Of a stretch of DNA of 64,000 bases, positions 35,113-42,888 are shown in pieces; the first letter of the stretch is position 1, and the number at the start of each line of letters is the position of its first letter. A program made the translations under genes and the position numbers. This DNA comes from an uncultured Alphaproteobacteria bacterium (GTDB lineage: Bacteria; Pseudomonadota; Alphaproteobacteria; SP197). The stretch is from positions 2,298,225-2,362,224 of the forward strand of contig OY282363.1 in NCBI GenBank assembly GCA_958295695.1, in the 5' to 3' direction. The notes beneath the pieces were generated by a model. It had not been told where the DNA came from and made no database searches. It saw only the letters and a list, made by a program, of their open reading frames with translations.

Positions 35113-36615
35113 TCAGCCGCGCCGGTGTTCGGGACCCATGGGTCCGAGCCGGACGCCCTCGCGCAGGTTCCGGTAGTCGAGCCCCTCCAGCCGGCAGGGG
35201 TGCTCGCCCGGCGCCTCGACCACCAGCGTGCGGGACGCGATGGGATCGTAGTCCGCGCGGAAATGGACGGTGCTCTTGACGGCCAGGATGTGCTGTTCGG
35301 TCGGCTCGATCCCGATATGGCGGAAACAGGCCTGGTCCAGGTTCTGGAAGCGGCGGCTCGAGACGACGACCCTCACGTCGCAGTCCGCGTCGGCGACGCG
35401 CAGAACGGCCATGGGGCCCAGATCGGTGCGCGCGCCGCGGTACATCTCGCCGGTGCAATCGAACGCGCCGTCGCCCAGGCGCTCGACGCGGAACCGGCCG
35501 CGGAACGGCGCCTGTCCGGGCCGGCCGGACTTGCCGCCCAGCGGCGCGTCGAACGCCGCGCCCGCGCCCCGCGCGTGGGCCTCGCGGGCGACCTCGGGGT
35601 CCCACAGCAGGGCGAGCGCCGCCCGCTGGGCGCGGTTCCGCACGAGGGCCTCCAGCAGGCCCGTGGTGTCGGACGTCCCGCCCGCGCCGGGGTTGTCCTG
35701 GGCGTCGGCCAGCACGACCGGCCCGCGCGGCTCCGCCATGGCCCGCCGCACGGCGTCGTCGGGGGACAGCAGGACGTTCTCGAACTCCCCCTCGGCGGCG
35801 ACGAACGCCTCCGCGATCCGCCGCGCGGCCTCGCGCGCGCGCTCCGGGTCGGGATCGTAGGCCACCGCGGCGGGGCCGCATTCGCGGATGTCGGCCGGCG
35901 GGAACGCCAGCGCCAGGTCGCTGCCCGCGATCCCGTCGAGCTCCTGGCTCATCACGAGGTCGTAGAACCCGCGGTTGGGCCGCGCGTCGGTCCATTGCGC
36001 GGTCAGCGGGACCAGGAAGGGCGACCGCGCGAAACCCTTGTGGAGCGTCTCGCCGGCCAGAAGCCGCGTCAGGAGCCGGTAGCAGCGCTCGCCGGCGATC
36101 CCCATGTCGACATGCGGATAGGTGCGGTAGATCGACATCGCGGACGACAACGCCACCATGCGCTCGGTGATGTTGGCGTGAAGGTCCAGGGTGTTGACCG
36201 CGGGAACGCCGTGGCCCACCGCGCGGCGGACCCGCTCCAGGATCTCCCCTTCCCCGTCCTGGAGGTGCTCGACCACCATGGCCCCGTGGAGATCGAGGAA
36301 GACCGCCTCGAACGGCCCCTTGCGCGCGAGGTCCTCCACCATCATGCCCGCGATGCGTTCGAAGGCGTCCTCGGTCACGTAGGACGAAGGCTCCGCCGAG
36401 GCCCAGAGGAGCGGAACGAGGTCGTGGCCGTCGGCCTTGGCCGCCTGGATGAAGCCCTCGAGCCCCAGGTTCAGGCCCGCGACCGCGTCGACCGTCTCCG
36501 GCCCGCGCGTCAGGCCGGGCCAGGCGTCGTGCATCTCGAAATCGGCGAACGTCGCGTTGGTGGACGCGAACGTGTTGGTCTCGTGCTGGAACCCGCCGAC
36601 GGCGATCCGCGCCAT
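35113..36615 (-). CDS. M81 family metallopeptidase (MlrC-like)
   Basis: 500 residues, full MlrC length. GGFQHETNTF at the N-terminus, DLHANIT near residue 165 and the C-terminal MlrC domain (DFEMHD early; VADADCDVRVVVSS and QHILAVKSTVHFRADY late) are all family signatures with zinc-ligand His/Asp. MlrC of sphingomonads degrades linearised microcystin, but most homologues sit in general amino-acid or opine clusters. The C-terminus is intact. It leads the run M81, SDR, hydrolase, acyl-CoA synthetase. Confidence 0.9.
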   Translation of the reverse strand: MARIAVGGFQHETNTFASTNATFADFEMHDAWPGLTRGPETVDAVAGLNLGLEGFIQAAKADGHDLVPLLWASAEPSSYVTEDAFERIAGMMVEDLARKGPFEAVFLDLHGAMVVEHLQDGEGEILERVRRAVGHGVPAVNTLDLHANITERMVALSSAMSIYRTYPHVDMGIAGERCYRLLTRLLAGETLHKGFARSPFLVPLTAQWTDARPNRGFYDLVMSQELDGIAGSDLALAFPPADIRECGPAAVAYDPDPERAREAARRIAEAFVAAEGEFENVLLSPDDAVRRAMAEPRGPVVLADAQDNPGAGGTSDTTGLLEALVRNRAQRAALALLWDPEVAREAHARGAGAAFDAPLGGKSGRPGQAPFRGRFRVERLGDGAFDCTGEMYRGARTDLGPMAVLRVADADCDVRVVVSSRRFQNLDQACFRHIGIEPTEQHILAVKSTVHFRADYDPIASRTLVVEAPGEHPCRLEGLDYRNLREGVRLGPMGPEHRRG

Positions 36616-36721
36616 GGCGCCCTCCCGTTGAACGCCGCCATGGTGTCACCCCGCCGCCGCGCCGTCCACGGCCGCGCGCGCGGCCGGCTCGGGCGGCGGG
36701 TCGGTCCGGCGGGGTCGCGCT

Positions 36722-37252
36722 CTAACGGTCCGGCCGTCGCCGGGGCTTTCCCAGCCTCTTGCCGTCGTAATGCTCGTAGCCCTCCACGGGCCGCGAAAGC
36801 CGGAAACGCCCGTCCAGGATGCGGGCCAGTCCCGAGTCGAGCAGACGGTGAAGGTCGGTCCGCAGGAGCACGCCGTCGCCGCCGAGCCGCCACGGGCGCA
36901 GATGCGCCGCGTCGAGCAGTTGCGGAACGTCGCAGCCCGTGACCGCGCACTTCCCGCCGTAGGCGCGCATGAGGCGTTCGCGGAACCGCCGCTGTTCCGG
37001 CCGCTCGGCCGTCTCCCGCGTCGGGCCGTCGGGGTTGTAGGCCAGGACGGTCTCGTCGTCGGCCCACAGGAAGAAAGGCTCGACCTCCTCGACGCCGGTC
37101 AGCGCGATCCAGCCCGGGCCGGCCCCGGCGACATGGGCCCGGGCGACGACGCGATGGGCCGGGTCCGCCACATGGGCCGGTCCCGAGGGCGTCCGCGACG
37201 GGTCCGCCAGACGCTGACGCGGCGCCGAGGGATCGTTCGAGATCAGCAACAT
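36722..37252 (-). CDS. HNH endonuclease just downstream of the CRISPR array
   Basis: 176 residues. The N-terminal 95 residues are unrecognised. Residues 100-145 form an HNH fold: Cys102 and Cys107 (zinc or structural pair), His117 in DAAHLRPW, and DLHRLLD with His135. This type resembles McrA-like and other stand-alone restriction HNH proteins. The ATG at 37252 lies 55 bases beyond the last repeat and on the strand from which the array is probably transcribed, so it may share the CRISPR-Cas transcript. The reading frame stays open back through the repeats, but I treat that part as array, not protein. Whether it works with the type IV complex is unknown. Confidence 0.72.
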   Translation of the reverse strand: MLLISNDPSAPRQRLADPSRTPSGPAHVADPAHRVVARAHVAGAGPGWIALTGVEEVEPFFLWADDETVLAYNPDGPTRETAERPEQRRFRERLMRAYGGKCAVTGCDVPQLLDAAHLRPWRLGGDGVLLRTDLHRLLDSGLARILDGRFRLSRPVEGYEHYDGKRLGKPRRRPDR

Positions 37253-37307
37253 CGCTCGGGGCCCGTTCCGCGGTCCATGTCGTTCCGTGTCCCTGGCCGC
37301 GATCCGG

Positions 37308-37938
37308 CCCGCTTCCGCCCCCCGTTCGTGGGGCGACTCCATCCTGATCGTGCGCCGGCCCGGCCGGCACCCCCTGTCATCCGCCCCCCGTTCGTGGGGC
37401 GACTCCATCTTCCTATTCGCCGAATACAACCGGTTCGGCCTGTCATCCGCCCCCCGTTCGTGGGGCGACTCCATCGGCTGGGCCGGCGGCGAGACCCACC
37501 CCTTCCTGTCATCCGCCCCCCGTTCGTGGGGCGACTCCATCCGCGACGGCCTCGTCCAGCTCCGCTGCACCCTGTCATCCGCCCCCCGTTCGTGGGGCGA
37601 CTCCATCGGCGCCGGACCAGACCAGCTGCGCCTCGCCCTGTCATCCGCCCCCCGTTCGTGGGGCGACTCCATCCTGGCCCTGGAGTGGCCGTCGCTGCGG
37701 GACCTGTCATCCGCCCCCCGTTCGTGGGGCGACTCCATCTCGCCGCCCGATGACGACGTTTCCGACGGCCTGTCATCCGCCCCCCGTTCGTGGGGCGACT
37801 CCATCCTTATGGACGAGCTTAGCTATGCCATGGCCCTGTCATCCGCCCCCCGTTCGTGGGGCGACTCCATCCCGGCGCCCGTCGCCGTTCACGATCTCCA
37901 GCCTGTCATCCGCCCCCCGTTCGTGGGGCGACTCCATC
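37308..37938 (-). CRISPR. CRISPR array, 10 repeats of 36 bp and 9 spacers (type IV locus)
   Basis: Repeats start at 37308, 37374, 37440, 37506, 37572, 37638, 37704, 37770, 37836 and 37903. Spacers are 30 nt except the last one on the right, 31 nt. Nine repeats are identical; the leftmost has 4 mismatches in its first 7 bases, marking the leader-distal end. The leader is thus on the right and transcription goes leftwards, as for the cas genes. Read on the minus strand the repeat is GATGGAGT, stem CGCCCC, 8-nt loop, stem GGGGCG, then GATGACAG: a hairpin followed by an 8-nt tail, as expected for Cas6 processing. Only 60 bases separate the array from csf4. Confidence 0.97.
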
Positions 37939-37998
37939 CCGATGACGTACAACCCGTTGTCCGGGTGGCGCAAGACGCCGGCCCCGGCCCGGCGCAAG

Positions 37999-39834
37999 TC
38001 ATCGCGCGGAGGACGCGCCCGCGCCGTTCCCGTGGATTTCGGCGGCGGCGTAGGCGTCCCCGAAACGGCGGGGGACCGCCCCCGCCAGGTCTCGATGGCG
38101 AACGGCCTCCCCCTGGCCCGTCAGCCGCCGGGGGTCCAGGGCGAGCGTGTCCGGCAACGGGAACCTCGGGTCGGCGATCCAGACCGTCACCCGGTCGCGG
38201 GGTCCGCGGACGCCGCGGCCCAGCCCCTGCGCCAGCCGGCGAACCGCCTCCCGGCGGTTCAGGCCGAGGAGAATCCCCTTCGCCTCCTCTCCGTCGCGAC
38301 CCCGCGTCTCCAGGAACCGGCCCAGAAGCCGCGTCCGTCCGGGGCTGGGCGGCGGGAACGGGACGCGGAGAATCACGATATGGGCGAGGAGGCCCGGCAG
38401 GTCCGTCCCGGCCCACGCCGCCGGCGTGACGAGGACGGCGTCCGGCGACGACCTGAACTCGTCGAGGCGGCCGGCGAGGCTCTCGCCCCGGCGGTGCGCC
38501 ACGATCCCGCCGACGCGCCGGGCCACCTCGTCCACGTCCGCGAAGGACGGCGCGAGCGCCAGCACCCGGCCGCCTTCGTCCATCGCCGCGCGGACCATGC
38601 CCGCGGCGTAGTCGTCGAAGGCCGGGTTCCGCTCTCCCCCGCCGCGGAAGGGCGGCGGAACGTTCCGGTCGGCGAGCCTGAACGCCATGGCGCCGAAGCG
38701 TTCCGGTTCGACCCGCAGCGGGACCGCCGCGAGACCGTCCGCGCCCACCGTCCGCAGGAACGGCTCGAAGGCGTCCCGGCCGCCGTCGCGGCCGGCGGCG
38801 AGCGTGGCGCTGACGAACAGGGTCTTGCGGCCGTCGTAGGCGCGCCGCAGAACGCGGCCGGGGTCCAGCGCGAGCACCTCGAAGCGATGGCCGCCGTGCG
38901 CGGCGACCACCGCCGCGCCGCGCCGGGGCGTGGCGGGATCGAGATTGACGAACGCGGAGAGGGCGCGGCGCACATCGCCCGCATGTTCGGAGTCGGCGGT
39001 CTCCAGCGCGGCCCGGATCGCCTCCGCGCGCCGCGCCGCCTCCGGGTCCCGTTGCTTGAAGACCGCCTCGCCGTCTCCCACCGCCTGTCCGGCCCACGCC
39101 TCGAACGCCGCCACGGCGGCGTCCAGGCCGGCCGTCGCGTGCCGCTCCCGCACCGCCTCCAGGTCGAGCGGCGTCACGCGCGCCTCGGCGAAGCCGGCGG
39201 CGGCGGAAGGCAGCGCGTCGCCCTCGTCGTAGACCGCGATGTCGGCGGCGACTTCGCCCCGGACGGCGTCGAGCACCGACATGGCGTGGGTCTGCACGAC
39301 GATGCCGGCCGCGCCGGTCTCCACGCGCTGCGCGTCGTAGGCGTCCTGGCGGCGGCAGGACGACGTGAGACAGATATCCGCGCGCGCGACGGGCAGGGCG
39401 CCGTGGCCGGCCTCGAAATCGTCGATGAGGCCGCCATGCCCCATCGCTTCCCTCAGCAGCGCGCGGGCTTCCCCGTCGAGGTCGTCCCGGTTCGCCAGAA
39501 GCCGCGCGACGCGGCCCGGCGAAAGGAAGTTCGCCCGTCCGAGACGGCGCGCCACCGCGACCGGACGGGGCAGCGCCCCGGCGAGGCGGCGCAGGGCCTC
39601 CGCCGCCTGCTCCAGTTGCTGGGTGGTATGGGTCGAGACGACGACTCGCCGCCCGGCGCTCGCGGCGAGCGCCACGGGCGCCCCATAGGCGAGGGTCTTG
39701 CCGATCCCGGTCTCGGCGTTCACGCACATGACCGGCTTCCCGCCGGCGAGGAACTTCTCGATGTCCTCGGCGATCCGGTTCTGAGGCTCTCGCGGGGACG
39801 GCGCGACTTCCCGCAGCAGTCCGACGGCGTTCAC
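37999..39834 (-). CDS. csf4: CasDinG, type IV CRISPR-associated DinG-family helicase
   Basis: 611 residues of an XPD/DinG-like SF2 helicase. Walker A is AETGIGKT at 40-47, the Walker B box is DEGD at 203-206, motif V reads VTPAAWAGTDLPG, and motif VI is QGLGRGVRG from residue 536. The four-cysteine iron-sulfur site of XPD is absent; only Cys155 and Cys160 lie in the insertion, as seen in CasDinG proteins that lack the cluster. In type IV-A systems DinG is recruited to the crRNA-bound target and unwinds it, silencing plasmids without cutting. The GTG start overlaps the csf2 stop (GTGA). It is the last cas gene before the array. Confidence 0.87.
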   Translation of the reverse strand: MNAVGLLREVAPSPREPQNRIAEDIEKFLAGGKPVMCVNAETGIGKTLAYGAPVALAASAGRRVVVSTHTTQQLEQAAEALRRLAGALPRPVAVARRLGRANFLSPGRVARLLANRDDLDGEARALLREAMGHGGLIDDFEAGHGALPVARADICLTSSCRRQDAYDAQRVETGAAGIVVQTHAMSVLDAVRGEVAADIAVYDEGDALPSAAAGFAEARVTPLDLEAVRERHATAGLDAAVAAFEAWAGQAVGDGEAVFKQRDPEAARRAEAIRAALETADSEHAGDVRRALSAFVNLDPATPRRGAAVVAAHGGHRFEVLALDPGRVLRRAYDGRKTLFVSATLAAGRDGGRDAFEPFLRTVGADGLAAVPLRVEPERFGAMAFRLADRNVPPPFRGGGERNPAFDDYAAGMVRAAMDEGGRVLALAPSFADVDEVARRVGGIVAHRRGESLAGRLDEFRSSPDAVLVTPAAWAGTDLPGLLAHIVILRVPFPPPSPGRTRLLGRFLETRGRDGEEAKGILLGLNRREAVRRLAQGLGRGVRGPRDRVTVWIADPRFPLPDTLALDPRRLTGQGEAVRHRDLAGAVPRRFGDAYAAAEIHGNGAGASSAR

Positions 39835-40904
39835 GCGGTCTCGTCCGCCACGCCGTCGAGGACTCCGGCCGACCTCTCGAACGCGGTTCGGATTACGGGG
39901 GCGCCGCTCTCGACATGGAGGGCGAAATCCGCGATGCGCAACGTTCCGGCGTCCTCGAAATCGCCATCGTCCTCGGCCAGGCGGAGTCCGTATTCGGCGC
40001 TGAAGTAGCCCTCGCCGCGCGATTCGTGGGCGCCGAGGCGTCCGTCCCGCGCGAGGCGGCGCAGGGCGAAGAACGCCCAGGCGAGCTCGTCCGCGTCGGC
40101 GTTCCTGATCCGCATCCGGTGCCGCATCCTGGCGCCCTCCGGGATCGCCTGCCAGCCGCCGAGCGGTTGCTGGATGTTGACCGCGCCTCCCGCTTCTTCA
40201 CGCAGAGCCTTCGTCTTGTCCTCCAGTCGCTCCTTCTCCTCCGTCCACCCCTCGATCTTCTCCGGGTCCGGCGCCGGGCGCCGCTTCTCGCGGCGGATCT
40301 TTGCGCCGAGGTCTTCGGCCTCGCCCTCGGCGAGATTGGCCTCGACCACCTTCCGGTCGCTTTCGAGAAAGTCCTTGTACGCCGTCGCGTCCATGAAGCC
40401 GGCGAGGTCGGGCTCGCGCTGGAAGGGATGCGAGCGCGCGCCGCGCCCCTTGTGACTGGGCGCGGTCAGGGGTTCGTCGGGAACGGCGTCGCCGATCTGC
40501 CAGCGGCCCGCGATCTTCTCCGCCATGGCGCCGAACAGGGACACGATCGGCTCCTCGCGCCGCAGCCGGGCCATCGCCTCGTGGTCGACGGTCCGTTCGT
40601 CCTCGCCGGCCTTCTTCCTGTCCTTGACGCCGCCCTTGGCGACCAGAAGGAAGTCCTTGGGGGTCATCGGCCGCTGGCCGGCGGCGCGCGCCGCCGCGAC
40701 CGCCCGGGCGGCGGCGTTGCGGAGCGCGCCCCGCACCGTGCTCCCCGGAATGTAGACCGTCTTCACGAAGTGCGTGCGATCCCAGAAGAACTTTTCAGGC
40801 AGGGTCAGGGCATCCACCCCTCCTTCCTTTTTCTTGTGGCCCGGCGGGCTGACCGAGATATCGGAGTCCGCCGTGATCGTTCCGTCCATAACAAGGTCCC
40901 ACAT
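39831..40904 (-). CDS. csf2: Csf2 (Cas7-type backbone subunit of the type IV complex)
   Basis: 357 residues of a RAMP-superfamily protein. IPGSTVRGALR at 52-62 is the Cas7-type first-helix signature. GWQAIPEGARMRHRMRI and the glycine-rich GRLGAHESRGEGYFSAEYG near 310 complete an RRM-like core. A long charged, probably coiled insertion (about residues 165-240) is rich in Glu, Lys and Arg. Csf2 polymerises along the crRNA. The start is 3 nt after the cas6 stop; the end overlaps csf4. Length and position agree with type IV Cas7. Confidence 0.82.
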   Translation of the reverse strand: MWDLVMDGTITADSDISVSPPGHKKKEGGVDALTLPEKFFWDRTHFVKTVYIPGSTVRGALRNAAARAVAAARAAGQRPMTPKDFLLVAKGGVKDRKKAGEDERTVDHEAMARLRREEPIVSLFGAMAEKIAGRWQIGDAVPDEPLTAPSHKGRGARSHPFQREPDLAGFMDATAYKDFLESDRKVVEANLAEGEAEDLGAKIRREKRRPAPDPEKIEGWTEEKERLEDKTKALREEAGGAVNIQQPLGGWQAIPEGARMRHRMRIRNADADELAWAFFALRRLARDGRLGAHESRGEGYFSAEYGLRLAEDDGDFEDAGTLRIADFALHVESGAPVIRTAFERSAGVLDGVADETA

Positions 40905-40907
40905 GGT

Positions 40908-41465
40908 TCAATCCTCCTTCTTGCCGATCAGGCGCAACATGCCGAGGCCCCAGGTCCGGCCGCCGCCGACGCCGGTCGTCATCGCCGACGCGACCCGCGC
41001 CGGATCCACGATCTCCACCACGCCCGAGAACTCCGAACGGTCCAGCCAGAACCCGGCCCCCGGCTTGCGGACGGGCTCGCGGACGACATCGACCGTCGCC
41101 GCGACGACGGCGAAGCCGTGCTCGCCGCCGCGCCGCTCGAGCCATTTCAGGCGACGGTCCGTTTCGGCCCGGCGCCAGGACCGCCGGCGTCCGGTCCCCC
41201 TGTCCTTCTGGCCGACGCGGGCGTGGAGGCTGAACAGCCAGCGTTCGCCCGCCGCCAGCGCCGGCGCGGCGAAGCCGCCGGGCGGGCGGACGATGCAGAG
41301 ATCCCCCGACGGACCGCGCCGCAACGCCCACAGGTAGGCGGCCTCCCGCCGCGCGCCGAACTTCGCGTCGAGGGCGCGGTGGATCGAATAGATGTCCGCG
41401 CCGGGCTCCAGCGGGAACACGAGCTCCGCCGCCCCGGCGGGCCGCGCGGACGCCGCGCGGCTCAC
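40908..41465 (-). CDS. csf5: Cas6-like crRNA-processing endonuclease (Csf5 position)
   Basis: 185 residues. IYSIHRALDAKFG near the N-terminus is strikingly like the YxxHRLxWxLF start of Cas6e proteins and supplies the candidate catalytic His. The C-terminal glycine-rich loop TTGVGGGRTWGLGML (about 163-177) is the RNA-binding signature of Cas6. It should cut the repeat hairpin, leaving the 8-nt GATGACAG handle. The GTG start overlaps the stop of the csf1-position gene (GTGA). Confidence 0.8.
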   Translation of the reverse strand: MSRAASARPAGAAELVFPLEPGADIYSIHRALDAKFGARREAAYLWALRRGPSGDLCIVRPPGGFAAPALAAGERWLFSLHARVGQKDRGTGRRRSWRRAETDRRLKWLERRGGEHGFAVVAATVDVVREPVRKPGAGFWLDRSEFSGVVEIVDPARVASAMTTGVGGGRTWGLGMLRLIGKKED

Positions 41466-42118
41466 GGCCCCTCTCCCGCGATCTTCAACTCCAGGGAGGT
41501 CACGCCTTCGAGCAGGTCGAGGGCGTCGAAGAAGGCCGCGCGGTCGATCTTCAGCTTCCCGATCGTCGTTCGGAGCTGCTTGTCGATCCCGTCGGTGTCG
41601 CCCATCGCCTCGATCCGGTCGTCGAGCAGTTTCCGGGCCTTCTCCGCCCGGCGGGCCGATCCGAGCGCCTTCAGGGCGCGCCGGGCGCGACCGACCCGGA
41701 CGGAGTCGACGGACCAAACCCCGTCCGGCTCGTTCACGACAACGGCGGTGCCGTCTCCCGGCACGATCCCGTCCAGGGTGAAGGGCCGCCTCCCCGTCTT
41801 GAGGATGACATGAGGCCGAGGCGCGGCGAGGAGATCGCGAATCGCGCCGCCCAGGAAGGCCGGCCCGGGGGGACGCCCGACCAGCCAGGAGGGAAGCGGA
41901 ACAACGCATGGCGGAATCCTGCTGGCCACCTCGGTCCTCTTCCCGGTGATGACGATGGTGCTCGTCCCGCCCTTCTGCGCGAACGTTCCTTTCTTGCCGT
42001 CCGGCAATTCGTATTCCGCCCGGAGCGCCTCGTCGATGTCGCGTTCCACATCTCCGGTCGCCTTGTCCGGCGGCATCCAGTGGGAAAGAAACCGGTCCCA
42101 GAGGAGACAGGACTTCAC
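41462..42118 (-). CDS. type IV CRISPR protein in the Csf1 position, unrecognised family
   Basis: 218 residues. The first 125 residues are mixed beta strands (TSTIVITGKRTEVASRI; HVILKTGRRPFTLDG). The rest is helical and rich in Arg/Lys (RARRALKALGSARRAEKARKL), ending with SLELKIAGEGP. Known Csf1 proteins carry a four-cysteine zinc finger; only isolated cysteines are seen here, so I do not name it csf1 outright. By elimination it should be the large or small subunit of the complex, and the helical C-terminal half could play the Cas11-like role (inference). Both ends overlap neighbouring genes by four bases. Confidence 0.7.
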   Translation of the reverse strand: MKSCLLWDRFLSHWMPPDKATGDVERDIDEALRAEYELPDGKKGTFAQKGGTSTIVITGKRTEVASRIPPCVVPLPSWLVGRPPGPAFLGGAIRDLLAAPRPHVILKTGRRPFTLDGIVPGDGTAVVVNEPDGVWSVDSVRVGRARRALKALGSARRAEKARKLLDDRIEAMGDTDGIDKQLRTTIGKLKIDRAAFFDALDLLEGVTSLELKIAGEGP

Positions 42119-42813
42119 GGCCCGATCCGGCTTCGCTGGCCCGGCTGGACGACATGGGACGCGGGCAGGGCGCAAAGCTCGTCCTCCGTCGCCCAGCGCG
42201 GCAGCCGGGGCCGCGCCGGCCCGAAGGACACATCCTCGACGGGCAGCCCCAGGCCGTTCCACACATCCTTCGGCACCACCCGGGCCGGACCGCCCGCGAA
42301 GTCCGTGTAGCCGAGCCCCGCGGGCGCGTCGCGGAGACGGTCGATCCGGGTCTTCTTCGCGTCCACGCGGCCGAACCCGCCCGCCCGCGACTTCTTGCCG
42401 ATGGAATCGAGCCCGTCGATCAGGGTTTCGATCCCGTCCATGTCGCCGCGACCCAGGACGAAGGCCCGCCGCGCCGATATGGCGTCGTACCGGTCGAAGG
42501 TCGGTTTCAGCGCATCCCGCGCCTGGGTCTTCCCGCGGGGCCCGCCACGCTCGCCCGCCAGCTCGCCGTACTCGAACCGGTCCCATCGCGGGTTCATGAC
42601 ATAGTGGACCTCGCGGGTCGCGACCGGCCCCAGGAAGAGCAGTTCGCTCGCCTGCCAGACGCCATCGACATGCGCCAGCGGCAGGGACAGATGCGCCGTC
42701 CCGGCGTCGCCGGTGCGGAGCCAGGTCCGATGCGCGAGCAGCCCGTCGAACGCGACCGAACGGTTGACCAGGACGGGTTCGACGGGCTCGAAGCGTATGC
42801 GAAAGAAGTCCAC
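42115..42813 (-). CDS. csf3: Csf3 (Cas5-type subunit)
   Basis: 232 residues from the GTG at 42813. FRIRFEPVEPVLVN followed by FDGLLAH gives the usual N-terminal strand-helix of Csf3/Cas5. IDGLDSIGKKSRAGGFGRV around residues 137-155 is the glycine-rich RAMP motif. It should bind the 5' handle of the crRNA at one end of the backbone. A TTG at 42831 would add six residues, but the promoter at 42841-42869 puts the transcript start around 42834, which favours the GTG. It is first in the five-gene operon. Confidence 0.8.
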   Translation of the reverse strand: MDFFRIRFEPVEPVLVNRSVAFDGLLAHRTWLRTGDAGTAHLSLPLAHVDGVWQASELLFLGPVATREVHYVMNPRWDRFEYGELAGERGGPRGKTQARDALKPTFDRYDAISARRAFVLGRGDMDGIETLIDGLDSIGKKSRAGGFGRVDAKKTRIDRLRDAPAGLGYTDFAGGPARVVPKDVWNGLGLPVEDVSFGPARPRLPRWATEDELCALPASHVVQPGQRSRIGP

Positions 42814-42840
42814 GGCGGTTTCCCGGACCAAACAGGGAAC

Positions 42841-42869
42841 ATTATGGGTGTTTCGGCGCCGATAGTCAA
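42841..42869 (-). promoter_or_regulatory. promoter of the type IV cas operon
   Basis: On the minus strand TTGACT (42869-42864), exactly 17 nt, then CATAAT (42846-42841), a near-consensus sigma70 promoter standing out from GC-rich surroundings, about 30 nt ahead of csf3. Confidence 0.75.
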
Positions 42870-42888
42870 GCCCGCGCGCGCCGGCGGA

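Noticed and set aside
36722-37804. Long open frame in which repeated MESPHERGADDR units precede the HNH domain
   Set aside because: The repeated part is the CRISPR array read as codons (66-bp units stay in frame); the HNH protein is taken to start at ATG 37252.
37287-38429. Plus-strand open frame with repeated SSAPRSWGDSI units
   Set aside because: Same array on the other strand running into the antisense of csf4; no ribosome-binding site and no protein-like sequence.
37999-42813. Type III or type I CRISPR effector call
   Set aside because: No Cas10, Cas8 or Cas3 is present; DinG, Csf2/Csf3-like RAMP proteins and Cas6 fit type IV better.
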